Source: Nodularia sp. NIES-3585 (lineage in GTDB: Bacteria > Cyanobacteriota > Cyanobacteriia > Cyanobacteriales > Nostocaceae). Taken from it: 64,000 nt of DNA. This document shows positions 16,996 to 26,631 of the stretch, piece after piece. Numbering within the stretch: the stretch's first letter is position 1; the number at the start of each line of letters is the position of its first letter. The notes beneath the pieces are model-generated. The model searched no databases, had not been told where the DNA came from, and was given only the letters and a program-made list of their open reading frames with translations. The stretch covers positions 3,009,270-3,073,269 of the forward strand of contig NZ_BDUB01000001.1 in NCBI RefSeq assembly GCF_002218065.1. Direction: 5' to 3'. The position numbers and the translations under genes are program-made.

Positions 16996-18534
16996 CTATC
17001 TTAACACAGCCTGGGGCGTTAATGCCATTTGGTTTAGCATTCGGGATTGCATCTGTTTATACTGTTGCTTTAAAAGATTTTTGCTCAGATGGGCTTGAGA
17101 TGAGGGTGGTAGGTTTTGACTCTGTTTTACCCAAGTTTTCAACATTTGCCGCTGATTAAAATCAATAGAACTGCTGAGAACGTTGGCGCAGTCATGGGGT
17201 GCTTCCAGGGTAAAGCAAATCACCGGATAACGTTCATGCTCGGCTAATGCGGATACTAATTGATGATTCTGGGGATTTTGCATATCTAAGTAACAGGGTA
17301 ACCACTTCAAACCGAGTGCTGGAGTATAGATGACTGTTAGCCACAGCAGCATCGGGTGAGGATCTGTCAGCCAGATAAATCGGTTGCGAAGCTGGCAAAC
17401 TGCACGTTTCTGGATCTCTTGTTCAGACAACATCAGCGAGATTGTGGCTAGATTTTCCTGTGCAGTCTCCAGAAGTTGAGGAAATACAATTTCCTGAATA
17501 GGTTTATTTTCCGGCCATGTCAGTTGCCAACACTGTTTTTCTATGGCTAGGGGTAACCCAGAAGATCCCGGTGGATTTGGGGTTGATTTGGGTACGATAG
17601 TTGGAGACAAGGGACAGATAGATGATTCTAGACTGTTTAAGACTTGCAATATTACTGCCATATTTTGAGGGCGATCGCTTGGTGTTTTCGCCAGACAAGC
17701 CATGATCAGATTATTCAGTTGCTGAGGTAGTTTGAGTTGCGGCTGCAAATCTGCGATCGCTCGCGGTACTTCAAAGTGATGTGCTTTATACCAAGCGCCA
17801 AATAAATCTGTTTCTGGTTGCCAAGGTTTAGCACCTGTGAGCATTTCAAACATGATCACACCCAAGCTATAAATATCAGAGCGACTATCTAATTCTCCCC
17901 CTTCTAATTGTTCAGGAGAAGAGTAGGGTAAAGTGCCATTAAAACCTCCATTAGTGCTGATTGTGGAGGCATAATTTACATATTTAGCTATGCCAAAATC
18001 TAAAATTTTTACTAACTGTCCCAATATAGGGTCAGGAACAACTAATATATTAGCGGGCTTAATATCTCTATGAACTAAAGGATAAATTTTACCTTCAACG
18101 TTGATACCTTGATGAGCGCACTGTAAACCTAAACAAATTTGACGTACAAGATTCAAAAAATTGGGCAAAGTCATGGGAATTAAATCCTTTAAACTTTTGC
18201 CATTAAGATATTCCATCACATAGAAAGGTTTCCCTTCCTCACTTACACCATAATCATGCGCCCTGACAATATGTAGGCTTTTCTGACTCAATGCTGCACT
18301 CATCAAGGCTTCACGAATAAAATCCTGTTTCATTTTGGGGCTGGAAACAGTTTGAGAAAGGAATTTGACAGCAACTGGTATTCCACCCAGTAAAATATCT
18401 TCTGCTAAAAAGACTTCACCCATTCCCCCTTTACCAATTAACCCCTTAAGTTGATAACGCTTGGCAAGTAAACCTGTATTTTTTGGAGAAGTAAATGCAC
18501 CTTGACTCACTTTTTCGACCTCTTTTTTTGCCAC
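16996..18534 (-). CDS. Serine/threonine protein kinase with unknown C-terminal domain (second of pair)
   Basis: 512 residues. The N-terminal Hanks-type kinase domain (about 27-290) has the Gly loop GKGGMGEVF (34-42), catalytic Lys K57, HRD at 155-157 and DFG at 179-181, followed by YSSPEQ; all key residues are present, so it should be active. No membrane segment is seen. After a Ser/Pro linker the last ~180 residues form a domain shared with the upstream kinase (for example PMLLWLTVIYT and CYLDM). The gene starts 12 bp after the upstream kinase ends, so the two are surely co-transcribed. The target is unknown. The shared tail and the tandem order point to duplication. Confidence 0.9.
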   Translation of the reverse strand: MAKKEVEKVSQGAFTSPKNTGLLAKRYQLKGLIGKGGMGEVFLAEDILLGGIPVAVKFLSQTVSSPKMKQDFIREALMSAALSQKSLHIVRAHDYGVSEEGKPFYVMEYLNGKSLKDLIPMTLPNFLNLVRQICLGLQCAHQGINVEGKIYPLVHRDIKPANILVVPDPILGQLVKILDFGIAKYVNYASTISTNGGFNGTLPYSSPEQLEGGELDSRSDIYSLGVIMFEMLTGAKPWQPETDLFGAWYKAHHFEVPRAIADLQPQLKLPQQLNNLIMACLAKTPSDRPQNMAVILQVLNSLESSICPLSPTIVPKSTPNPPGSSGLPLAIEKQCWQLTWPENKPIQEIVFPQLLETAQENLATISLMLSEQEIQKRAVCQLRNRFIWLTDPHPMLLWLTVIYTPALGLKWLPCYLDMQNPQNHQLVSALAEHERYPVICFTLEAPHDCANVLSSSIDFNQRQMLKTWVKQSQNLPPSSQAHLSKNLLKQQYKQMQSRMLNQMALTPQAVLR

Positions 18535-18546
18535 GCTGTTAATTTT

Positions 18547-20145
18547 TCAATTAGCTGATAAACTTTTGTAAAATTTATCAAATAAATTTGATGCCCAAGT
18601 TTTAAAGTCTTTTTTTTCTATTGCGGTATTGATTGCTATTTTTTTTAATAATTCAAATTTAAAATTTTTGTATTCTGCTTTTAACAAAACTTTAGCTTGA
18701 CTAGACGAAATAAACTCATTTGACTTTTGACTCAGCGTTAGCCAGTCGATAAGTTGCTGACGCTGGCTAGCAGTTAAAGTTAAAGTCATCACATGGGCGC
18801 AACGACTTGGTTCTTCCATAGAAAAAAATAGCAAATGATAGTAGCCTGTATCTGCTAAAATCCTGACTATCTTTTGTCCGTGATCATCTTTCATATCTAA
18901 GAAATAAGATAGCCAGCGTGCAAGAGAAGACTGGGCATCATATAGTACAGTTACCCACAACAGCATAGGGTATATATTCATTTTGGCAATAAATTCAGTT
19001 CTCTGAGTTTTATCAAGCAATTGGGTAATTTCTTTTTGAGGTAACATCGCCCAAAAAGTTGGTAATATGCCTTGATGGCTATGTAACAAATAAGGAAAAC
19101 CAATGGGAGCAGTTGGTTTATGTTTTGGCCAAGTTTTTTGCCAACATTCTTTTTCTGATATTGAAGTGCTGGGTACTAATTGTACAGAGGATGAATTTTG
19201 CTGACTCTTGCTATGATTACCAGTTTTACTGTTAACTAATTCTGATTTTACTTCGGCTAAAGCTTCTAAAATTTTACCAATATTTGTAGGGCGATCGCTG
19301 ACTTCTTTTGCTAAACAACTCAAGACTAAATTTTGTAATTTGAGGGGTATTTTTACCAGGGAATTCACTTTCTCAAATGCTAGTGGTGTTTGAAAATGAT
19401 GTGCCTGATACCAACTACCAAAGGAGTTACTTGGGGTTTTAAATGGATGTTTACCTGTGAGCATTTCAAACATCAAAACTCCCAAACTATAAATATCGGA
19501 GCGGACATCTAGTAGTTTGCGTCCTTCCATATGTTCTGGAGAACAATAAGGTAAACTACCAACAAAAGAATCAGTAAGTGTTATCCCACTGCGCTCGGTG
19601 AGAAACTTGGCAATCCCAAAGTCGAGAATCCGCACATTTTCGCCTTGTTTAGCATCTTCAATAATAAATATATTTTCTGGTTTAATATCTCGATGCACAA
19701 TCGGATAAATTTCACCGTTGAGACTGATACCTTGGTGAGCATACTGTAAACCTAAACAAATTTGATAACAAATAGATAAAAATTTCCCTGTAGTTAGTGG
19801 CTGGGGTTTGATGATTGTCTTCAAATTTTTTCCTTGAAGATATTCCATAACATAAAAGGGAGTTTGATTATCTGTCACACCATAACTTAAAACACGGACA
19901 ATATTTTTACTTTTACGACCAAGTTGAGCGCCAATAAAAATTTCTCTCGCAAAGCGTTGGGATATTTTTTGACTTTCTAGACTCATGATGAGAATTTTTA
20001 TAGCAACTTGCATTCGGCTTTTAACCAAATCTTCTGCTAGATAAACTCTACCCATTCCCCCTTTACCAATCAAATCTTTTATTAAATAGCGATTGTTTAA
20101 AATTTTTCCAATATAAATATCTATTTCGGTTTCTGGCTTGAGCAT
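18547..20145 (-). CDS. Serine/threonine protein kinase with unknown C-terminal domain (first of pair)
   Basis: 532 residues. The kinase domain (about 20-280) has the Gly loop GKGGMGRVY (27-35), K50, HRD at 151-153, DFG at 175-177 and YCSPEH in place of the usual APE region. A Ser/Asn-rich linker leads to a C-terminal domain of about 190 residues that matches the neighbouring kinase: KECWQKTWPKHKP, PMLLWVTVLYD, YFLDMKDDHGQ, EEPSRCAHVMTL. No membrane segment or known sensor domain is visible. The first gene of a two-gene operon; the region upstream (20146-20725) should hold the promoter. Confidence 0.9.
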   Translation of the reverse strand: MLKPETEIDIYIGKILNNRYLIKDLIGKGGMGRVYLAEDLVKSRMQVAIKILIMSLESQKISQRFAREIFIGAQLGRKSKNIVRVLSYGVTDNQTPFYVMEYLQGKNLKTIIKPQPLTTGKFLSICYQICLGLQYAHQGISLNGEIYPIVHRDIKPENIFIIEDAKQGENVRILDFGIAKFLTERSGITLTDSFVGSLPYCSPEHMEGRKLLDVRSDIYSLGVLMFEMLTGKHPFKTPSNSFGSWYQAHHFQTPLAFEKVNSLVKIPLKLQNLVLSCLAKEVSDRPTNIGKILEALAEVKSELVNSKTGNHSKSQQNSSSVQLVPSTSISEKECWQKTWPKHKPTAPIGFPYLLHSHQGILPTFWAMLPQKEITQLLDKTQRTEFIAKMNIYPMLLWVTVLYDAQSSLARWLSYFLDMKDDHGQKIVRILADTGYYHLLFFSMEEPSRCAHVMTLTLTASQRQQLIDWLTLSQKSNEFISSSQAKVLLKAEYKNFKFELLKKIAINTAIEKKDFKTWASNLFDKFYKSLSAN

Positions 20146-20725
20146 ATTGGCAAATTTTACGGTATTAATAATTGATTAATCCGAGGTTAAGTTGAATAAA
20201 CATAACCAATTAAAATCTTAATAAGTTGAAACAATTAAGTAAGTCGTCGTCAATAATTAAAGGTTTGTAGTCAGGACTAAAGTCCTGACTACGAGCTAAA
20301 TTACCATAGTTTTACATTGCTTCACATAGTTAGATTTATTCTCGCCAACTTACTTAGTTCTTAATCAAGTGTTAATAAAATTGTTCCACTTCTTTGTCCA
20401 AAAGCTTTGAAATATCAATGGGGTTCAGTTAAGCCTAAAACTCTTGATCAGAGTCGTTGTTTTACGTTCAAGTAACGTGCGCGTAGTGCATACTGGCAAG
20501 AACGCAGGGAGAATAAAGAGAAAGAATCAATATTTAATAGGACTTACGCTCTTAAATATTATGTAGCATATTCATTTTCAAAACCACATGGGAAAATTCA
20601 CTGAACCTATAAATAAGCCAGGAAAACTTCCCCACAGATAACAGTGAATTCACGGTAATCGAGCGATTGTAACAGAATAGATTTAAAATACAATTTTTCT
20701 CATTATAATCGGTTGTGATGAATTT
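20146..20725. other. Intergenic region upstream of kinase pair
   Basis: 580 bp between two minus-strand genes with no credible ORF. It contains a dispersed palindromic repeat (20255-20300) whose second copy is at 59292-59357, and an isolated TAGGACTTACGC sequence near 20540 identical to the end of the MITE at 43851-43942. The rest is AT-rich. Confidence 0.5.
20255..20300. repeat. Dispersed palindromic repeat, copy 1
   Basis: Core hairpin GTAGTCAGGACT-AA-AGTCCTGACTAC at 20267-20292 (12-bp perfect stem), flanked by AATTAAAGGTTT on the left and GAGCTAAATTA on the right. The same flanks and core recur, inverted, at 59292-59357. Confidence 0.85.
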
Positions 20726-21931
20726 CTAGCGCCGAAAAATGGGAATTAACCGACGTAATAATCTGATTGTTGGTGATTCTATTTTGAGTTTAAAAGCTAA
20801 AATTTGCTGACGTTGTAGGGAATTAAAATTGTTGTCACTAATCAGGATTAATGAGCGTTGTCCATCCGGTAGGCTAGGACCAAGGGTTAAACCTTCGATA
20901 TTATCTAATAATATATCCAGTTTGTTGAATAATACACTCAGAGTTCTTAAATCTAAGAGCAGTTTTTTCTTGACTGGTTTGATTTTCTGGAAGTCAACTG
21001 CTAAAAGGCTGTCGATTTTCTGAATCTCATCAGCACCTGCTAAGGAAACCTGAAAAAGGGAAACAGCAAATCCCAAGCCAGTAAAAGAGCGTTCTATACT
21101 GAGAAAATTTCCTTGATTATCTAAAGCTAGTAAGTCAGGTAAGCCACTAGCAAACCTACCACCGAGATTAAATATTTCTGCTACTGGTTCAGTTTTGTAC
21201 AAAAATTCCTTCTCTGGTAATTTTGTGAGCAGATTGTATTGTAAAATTCGGCAATAACTGCCAAGTTTGGGTTTAGCTTCGGCTCCGTCTTGAATTAAAG
21301 CATTTTCTGTAGCTGTGAACAAACGCTGATTATCTGGTGTGATGCTGAGGCTTTCAAAGGCTAAGTTGTTGCGGATACCTTGTTTACGGTTTTTATCTGG
21401 TAAAAACTTATTTGGTATGGGTAATGTTGTGAGTAGTTTACCATTAGCAAGGGAAAATTCTTGAATAAAAGGATTAATTAATTTTTTGACATCGCCTTCT
21501 GAAGAGATGAAAACATTATCTTTGTTTGTTAAAGCAATTCCCTCTGTATCGGTTTCATCAGCAGGAAAGGGTTGATTATCTTTATTCAAAAGAGTAGTTA
21601 CACCCACAGGAACAACATCGCCATTTTTTAAGCTCCCTTTGCTCAAGTCTATTTTTAGGGTGTAAAATCGAGCCGGAGCTTTTTGTCCCCGGTCATCAGA
21701 AATAGCATAATAAAGGTTTTTTTTGGCATCATAGGTGATTCCTGATAACCCGCCAATTTCTGTATTTTGGAAAGTTAATTTTTGAGGTAAAGTGGCTCCA
21801 CCAATAAATTCAATTCTGCTAATTTCAGTAGCATTTGTATAAGAATTGCTCAGAAAGAAGCTGCTAATTACAATAGCAATACTAATGTAAATTATTCGGG
21901 GAAAGAGCAAAATTTTTTTGATTCGTTTCAT
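20726..21931 (-). CDS. Esterase-like activity of phytase family protein
   Basis: 401 residues with an N-terminal hydrophobic segment (about 8-30) that is a signal peptide or anchor, so periplasmic or membrane-attached. The mature part has the pattern of the phytase-like esterase family: IGGLSGITYD near the start, YAISDDRG, DTEGIAL, FESLSITPDNQRLF and LDNIEGLTLGP, each an acidic loop of a beta-propeller. The enzyme activity of these proteins is usually predicted rather than measured. A lone gene with a MITE-like repeat upstream. Confidence 0.82.
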   Translation of the reverse strand: MKRIKKILLFPRIIYISIAIVISSFFLSNSYTNATEISRIEFIGGATLPQKLTFQNTEIGGLSGITYDAKKNLYYAISDDRGQKAPARFYTLKIDLSKGSLKNGDVVPVGVTTLLNKDNQPFPADETDTEGIALTNKDNVFISSEGDVKKLINPFIQEFSLANGKLLTTLPIPNKFLPDKNRKQGIRNNLAFESLSITPDNQRLFTATENALIQDGAEAKPKLGSYCRILQYNLLTKLPEKEFLYKTEPVAEIFNLGGRFASGLPDLLALDNQGNFLSIERSFTGLGFAVSLFQVSLAGADEIQKIDSLLAVDFQKIKPVKKKLLLDLRTLSVLFNKLDILLDNIEGLTLGPSLPDGQRSLILISDNNFNSLQRQQILAFKLKIESPTIRLLRRLIPIFRR

Positions 21932-21988
21932 GTTTTTTTGATTAAAAGAATTGGGATCAGCAGCGAAAATATAAAATGGTGCGTTGCG

Positions 21989-22097
21989 CTATAGCGGTTA
22001 TCAGTTAAGTGAGATACAAGAACCCCACCCCCAACCCCCTCCCCGCAAGCGAAGAGGGGGCTATGATGTACTTGATTGAAGTGGATACCGCTATATG
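21989..22097. repeat. MITE-like element containing a C-rich hairpin
   Basis: Imperfect terminal inverted repeats of about 25 bp (CTATAGCGGTTATC at the left; GGATACCGCTATAT at the right). Inside, 22022-22061 is a C/G-rich hairpin (ACCCCACCCCCAACCCCCTC then a GAGGGGG arm). That inner part reappears in opposite orientation at 38405-38442. Confidence 0.65.
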
Positions 22098-22140
22098 CGA
22101 CAACACTACAAACAAAGAAGGATTTGAAGGTAAATTAAAA

Positions 22141-22686
22141 CTAGCGTAGGTAGGAACGATGCTGTCTGCGGCGTTTTTTCAAAAGTTTGGTGAAGAATAG
22201 CGAGAAATTGTTTGTACTCTGTTGATTAGAGATTCCAGAGTCTATACTGGTTTGTTTCTTTTTTCTCCAATGGTCGATTGAGTAAATATTAAAACTATGT
22301 CCAGCTAGTAAAATAAACAGCACTAGAGCGTAACTCAGCATTGATGTAGCAGCACCCCAATTTTGGACTGAGGTAACGCCCATTTTCAAGATAATCATCA
22401 GAATAAATGTGGCTATTAGGGCGCTGCGCGTCGCTAACCCGATGGTGATTAATACTCCCACGATTAATTCCACAGGGGGAACGAGGTAGGAGTTAATTCT
22501 CACCATAAATTCGGGAAAATAAGAGTCTTTTAGTTGCTCAACTATGCCTTCTGCAAATTCGGGGATCTCGAAGATGCGGGTAAATCCATGATTAAAGTAA
22601 TTTACACCAATGAGGATTCGCAGCAATAAATAAGCGATCGCAATATCTTGTGGTTTGAGGCTAATGTAATTTTTCTGATCATTCAT
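22141..22686 (-). CDS. DoxX family membrane protein
   Basis: 181 residues from the ATG at 22686, chosen because GGAG stands just upstream and the frame before it overlaps the neighbouring oxidoreductase gene. Four hydrophobic segments fit the DoxX family (AIAYLLLRILIGVNYFNHGF, then VELIVGVLITIGLA, ALIATFILMIILKMG and LSYALVLFILLAGH). DoxX proteins are quinone-related membrane subunits or redox partners. It lies 60 bp downstream of a type II NADH dehydrogenase gene on the same strand, suggesting that the two work together. The C-terminus is basic and polar. Confidence 0.8.
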   Translation of the reverse strand: MNDQKNYISLKPQDIAIAYLLLRILIGVNYFNHGFTRIFEIPEFAEGIVEQLKDSYFPEFMVRINSYLVPPVELIVGVLITIGLATRSALIATFILMIILKMGVTSVQNWGAATSMLSYALVLFILLAGHSFNIYSIDHWRKKKQTSIDSGISNQQSTNNFSLFFTKLLKKRRRQHRSYLR

Positions 22687-22745
22687 GGCTCTAACTCCAA
22701 CTATGATGAATGGCAATTGCAGATTTTGATTGCTCAGTCCAGGTT

Positions 22746-24008
22746 TTAAATGGGCAAAATTAAGCGCACGGCGCGATCGCCTAATAAATAAGTATAAATC
22801 CAACTAAGCAAAACTACTAGGCGGCTACGGTATCCAGGTAAATATACCCAATGAACCCCTAACCACATTAGCCAAGCTAAAAAGCCTGTAAATGCAAAGT
22901 TACCAATTTTTCCTACCCCAGAATAACAGCCAATAATTGCTAATCTCCCTTTGTTGAAATAACTAAAGGGTTTTGGTGATTTACCTCGCAGCTGTTGTTG
23001 AATATTTCGGGCGACAGCAACTCCTTGCTGTAGTGCTTCTGGTGCAACTCCAGCTAATGGTTTACTGTTTTGCTCTAGATAAGCGAGATCCCCAATAGCA
23101 TAGACGTTGGGTTGTTCGAGTAGTTGCAAAGTGGGGTGAACTACAAATTTTTCTTTTTTATCTGTGGATATGTCTTCTGATGTTTGGGGAGAGTTGGCTT
23201 CTAACCCCGCAGTCCAAATGACTGTAGCGGTGGGAATGACTTCGTTGTTTTGCAGATGTACAGATTCTTTTGTGACTTGACTAACTCTGGTTTGCAGGTG
23301 AATTTCTACTCCCAAGTGACGTAATTTTTTATAGGTGTAGACTCCCAGTTTTTTGGGTAGTTCGGCCAATAAGCGATCGCCTGACTGGACTACAATTAAT
23401 TTCACTTGTTGTAAATCTAGTGTGGGATAATCCCGGCGAAATTTACCTCTGAGCATTTCTATCAAAGCACCTGCCATTTCTACGCCTGTCGCACCACCGC
23501 CGACAATGGTAAATGTGAGCAACTGTTGGCGTAGCGCTGGATCTGATTCCTGGCTAGCTTGTTCCAAGCAAGTAAGAATTTGGTTACGTAATCTGACAGC
23601 TTCTGCTAAAGTTCTCATTGGGAAGGCATATTCTGAAGCCCCCGTAACTCCTAAATACTGAGTTTTGCTCCCAGTAGCAAGTACAAGAAAATCATAAGCG
23701 ATCGCACAACGATCTGTTTCCACAATCTGGGCGGAAAAATCAATGCGCTGCACTTCAGCCAATAAAAACCGAGTTTTGGGCTTGTCCTGGTGTCGTTTCG
23801 CTGAAAATCGCCGCACAATGGTGCGAATCGGGTAAGCAATATACTCTGGTTCTAACTGACTTGTCGCTACCTGATACAGTAGTGGTACAAAGGTGTGATA
23901 GTTATTGCGATCAACTAAACATACATCTGCCCCTGAGTTAGCTAAAGATTGGGCAGTTTGCAAGCCACCAAATCCAGCGCCAACTATGACAATGCGGGGA
24001 GTTTTCAA
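22746..24008 (-). CDS. Type II NADH dehydrogenase (NAD(P)/FAD-dependent oxidoreductase)
   Basis: 420 residues. A membrane-associated flavoprotein that passes electrons from NAD(P)H to quinone without pumping protons. The FAD-binding GxGxxG is at the N-terminus (IVIVGAGFGGLQTAQSL), the NAD(P)H-binding second Rossmann motif is IVGGGATGVEMAGAL near 168-182, and the second FAD contact is YAIGDLAYLE near 297-306. The C-terminal region carries hydrophobic segments (FTGFLAWLMWLGVHWVYLPG, VVLLSWIYTYLLG) as in NDH-2. Cyanobacteria have several Ndb paralogues; the exact one cannot be fixed. It is first in a likely operon with the DoxX gene. Confidence 0.9.
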   Translation of the reverse strand: MKTPRIVIVGAGFGGLQTAQSLANSGADVCLVDRNNYHTFVPLLYQVATSQLEPEYIAYPIRTIVRRFSAKRHQDKPKTRFLLAEVQRIDFSAQIVETDRCAIAYDFLVLATGSKTQYLGVTGASEYAFPMRTLAEAVRLRNQILTCLEQASQESDPALRQQLLTFTIVGGGATGVEMAGALIEMLRGKFRRDYPTLDLQQVKLIVVQSGDRLLAELPKKLGVYTYKKLRHLGVEIHLQTRVSQVTKESVHLQNNEVIPTATVIWTAGLEANSPQTSEDISTDKKEKFVVHPTLQLLEQPNVYAIGDLAYLEQNSKPLAGVAPEALQQGVAVARNIQQQLRGKSPKPFSYFNKGRLAIIGCYSGVGKIGNFAFTGFLAWLMWLGVHWVYLPGYRSRLVVLLSWIYTYLLGDRAVRLILPI

Positions 24009-24293
24009 TTTTCCTCTCCTGATTTAGCTAGTTGGTTAAGTTTATATAAGATATATTAACTTTTATCTGAAGACAAAAATATCACAATTTACTATCAGTG
24101 GAACATTTTAGCGGCTCAACCCTTTTTTATTTCAGGAGTTAGGTTATGGCTCAAATGAAATTATAGTTGCAAATAATCCTGGTTTAAAAATGTCTTGATT
24201 GCAGGTTTGGGCATTTATAATTGCAGGCTCTTACAGCTATTAGGTTTATTATTCGTCTGTTTGCTTGTAGTTTTGTCAACTGGTTGAGAAACC

Positions 24294-26264
24294 TTAAACA
24301 GTAGGAATTGTGATGGTTTCAGCCGTAGAATCAACTGGGATTTTTGGCTGTTCTTCAAATAGAGTTAAGTCGAACCAAAAAGTAGTACCAACTCCCACTT
24401 CACTCACCAGATGCATTTGACTGCGATGCCGTTCCATAATGTTTCTGACAATGGATAAACCCAAGCCAGTACCTTCTAGGGTGTGGACTCGGTTTTCTAC
24501 ACGGAAAAAACGGTCAAATATTGCTTGTTGGTCTTCTGAGGCAATGCCAATGCCAGTATCGGAGATTTCCACCCGCACATTAGCCTGTTGATGGTGTGAG
24601 TTCGGCTGGATATCTAATTGGTAGGCGCGAATTGCAACTTGACCACCAGAGTGAGAGAATTTTAGAGAATTACCCACCAAATTAGCTAATACTTGTAACA
24701 ATAAATCATAATTACCTAAGACTAAAGGCAAATCAAGGGGGACTTCCTGAATTAGTTCAATCCCTTTGTCTTTAGCATTGAGTTGGTAAGTACGCAGAGT
24801 TTGGTCGATGGCTTGGGCTAAATCTACCGCACCAAAGTTGTAGCTGCGTCCAGATTCGAGTTTGGATAAATCCAAAACATCGTTAACTAAACGGGTGAGT
24901 CTGTCGGTTTCATTATTGACAGTTTGCAGAAAATCCTGACGTTGTTCTAGACTCAAGTCTTCGCCATATTCATGCAAAGTTTCAATAAATGATTTGATAT
25001 TAAATAGCGGCGTTCGTAATTCGTGAGAAACGTTACTGATAAATTGGCTTTTCGCCTCATTTAGTTCCACCTCACGAGTGATATCTTGGACAGTGATGGC
25101 AATACCTTTGATACTCTCCCGTTGGAGGTTGAGTACAGTAGTTAAGAGAATGCGGACGGTTCGCTTGGTGGCTTCGTTCAAATGAATACGAAACTCGGCA
25201 CTTTCACATTCACCTGCGGCCATTTCATACAAGGGACGGCTAATTTCCATCTGCACTGCTGAGGGCAAATGATGTAAAACATTGCAACCCTCAACTTCTA
25301 TGCCTTCCCAGCCAAAAATTCGCCGCGCTGTGGGGTTAACTAAAATCACCTGCATACTGTTATCAATTAACACAGCACCATCGGCAATTGTGGAAACCAA
25401 GGTTTCCAGTTTGGCTTTTTCTGCGGTTAATTCTTCAATATTTTGTTCTTCATAGCGCTCTAGACGCTCTGCCATTTCATTGAAACTGAGAATTACCTCT
25501 CCCAGTTCGCCACCTAGGGGTAAGTCAATGCGCTGCTTAAAATTACCCGCAGCAATTTGTTTTACCCCCACTAGTAGTTCTTTAATCGGCTTAGTAATGG
25601 TCAAAGCGTTAATTACTCCTGCCAGAATTACCATTACCCAAATCGTGATAAAAACGGCAATGGTGACATCACGGGTGAAATTAGTGGAAACAACTGCGGT
25701 TTGGTTGGGGTTGATGCCAATGGCTAATACACCCTGGTATTTTTGATCGACAATTAGGGGGATAAATACATCGGTGACTATGCCATCTGGGGTCATGTGT
25801 TGCCGCACCATCGGCTTTTCCCGGTCGTTGGTGTAATCTTCTGGCAGCTGTATTCGTCTTTCAATGGTGAGGGAGTTTTCTACCTCTGGCTCCCAAAAAG
25901 GAATGCCGAAAAATATTTTGCCAGTTTGGTCAGCGTAGAGCATATAACGCACACTAGAGGTGGTGCTGTAGAAACGCTGGGAAAATTGGGCCACCTCAGT
26001 CAGATTATGATCAGCTATTAAGGGAGCAACGTTAGCAGCAAGTAGTAGTCCTAAGTCACGACCAAAGCGGGTATCATTCATCCGGGCATCTTGCTGAATT
26101 GTATTCACAGCCCAGAAGGTTAGACCACTCATGACTAAGGACACGACTAAAGTGGCGACAGCCAAAAGTTTGGTTTGGAGGGTGAATTCAGACCACCAGT
26201 TAGCGAGTGTCTTGGAAACGCCGTTAGAGAAAGCTTCTCGGATTGTTTTTAAAGGAGCCAACAT
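24294..26264 (-). CDS. nblS: Sensor histidine kinase NblS (Hik33/DspA type)
   Basis: 656 residues. NblS is the conserved cyanobacterial (and red-algal plastid) kinase that adjusts photosynthesis gene expression and phycobilisome breakdown to high light, cold and nutrient stress, acting on RpaB-type regulators. Order: membrane segment (33-53), periplasmic sensor region, membrane segment (200-222), HAMP (222-275), PAS (about 285-395), HisKA with phospho-acceptor H414 in SQFISNVSHELRTPL, then the HATPase domain ending in GTGLGLSIV and a GVGTTF motif. Length and order match the family. purD lies upstream on the same strand. The call is well supported by the N-terminal sequence and full domain order. 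Confidence 0.92.
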   Translation of the reverse strand: MLAPLKTIREAFSNGVSKTLANWWSEFTLQTKLLAVATLVVSLVMSGLTFWAVNTIQQDARMNDTRFGRDLGLLLAANVAPLIADHNLTEVAQFSQRFYSTTSSVRYMLYADQTGKIFFGIPFWEPEVENSLTIERRIQLPEDYTNDREKPMVRQHMTPDGIVTDVFIPLIVDQKYQGVLAIGINPNQTAVVSTNFTRDVTIAVFITIWVMVILAGVINALTITKPIKELLVGVKQIAAGNFKQRIDLPLGGELGEVILSFNEMAERLERYEEQNIEELTAEKAKLETLVSTIADGAVLIDNSMQVILVNPTARRIFGWEGIEVEGCNVLHHLPSAVQMEISRPLYEMAAGECESAEFRIHLNEATKRTVRILLTTVLNLQRESIKGIAITVQDITREVELNEAKSQFISNVSHELRTPLFNIKSFIETLHEYGEDLSLEQRQDFLQTVNNETDRLTRLVNDVLDLSKLESGRSYNFGAVDLAQAIDQTLRTYQLNAKDKGIELIQEVPLDLPLVLGNYDLLLQVLANLVGNSLKFSHSGGQVAIRAYQLDIQPNSHHQQANVRVEISDTGIGIASEDQQAIFDRFFRVENRVHTLEGTGLGLSIVRNIMERHRSQMHLVSEVGVGTTFWFDLTLFEEQPKIPVDSTAETITIPTV

Positions 26265-26631
26265 TTTAAATAAAGTTGTTAGTAGTTTTGGTTATTCAAC
26301 CCCAACAACTAAAAAATTAACAGTTAATTTGATCAATATGTTAATTGAAAGATGAGGGTAGGTGAGAAATGGCAACTTTTATTTAAGGGCAGTTTTTGCT
26401 GAATCTCAGATGAAAAGCCTGTTTTTTGATGCAGGTGAGGTTAGACACAGCAGATGAGCATCCGCCGGCTAGATGGGAAACTTCCATATACCTCAATCAT
26501 ACTGTGGTCTGTATGGTGAATGCGATCGCTATGCCGCGCTGTCAAGCCTACGGCATAGCTGTGTACCGCGGAGCGTCTTGCACAGAAGGCATTCCCTAGC
26601 ACTGCCAAAAGCAGATATTCAGATATAGTTT
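26265..26631. other. Intergenic region between purD and nblS
   Basis: 367 bp with no gene. Bases about 26520-26610 hold a dispersed repeat made of a HIP1 octamer followed by CTATGCCGCGCTGTCAAGCC and a GGCATAGCTGTG counter-arm, and GTACCGCGGAGCG. The nblS promoter probably lies here, but no boxes were assigned. Confidence 0.5.
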
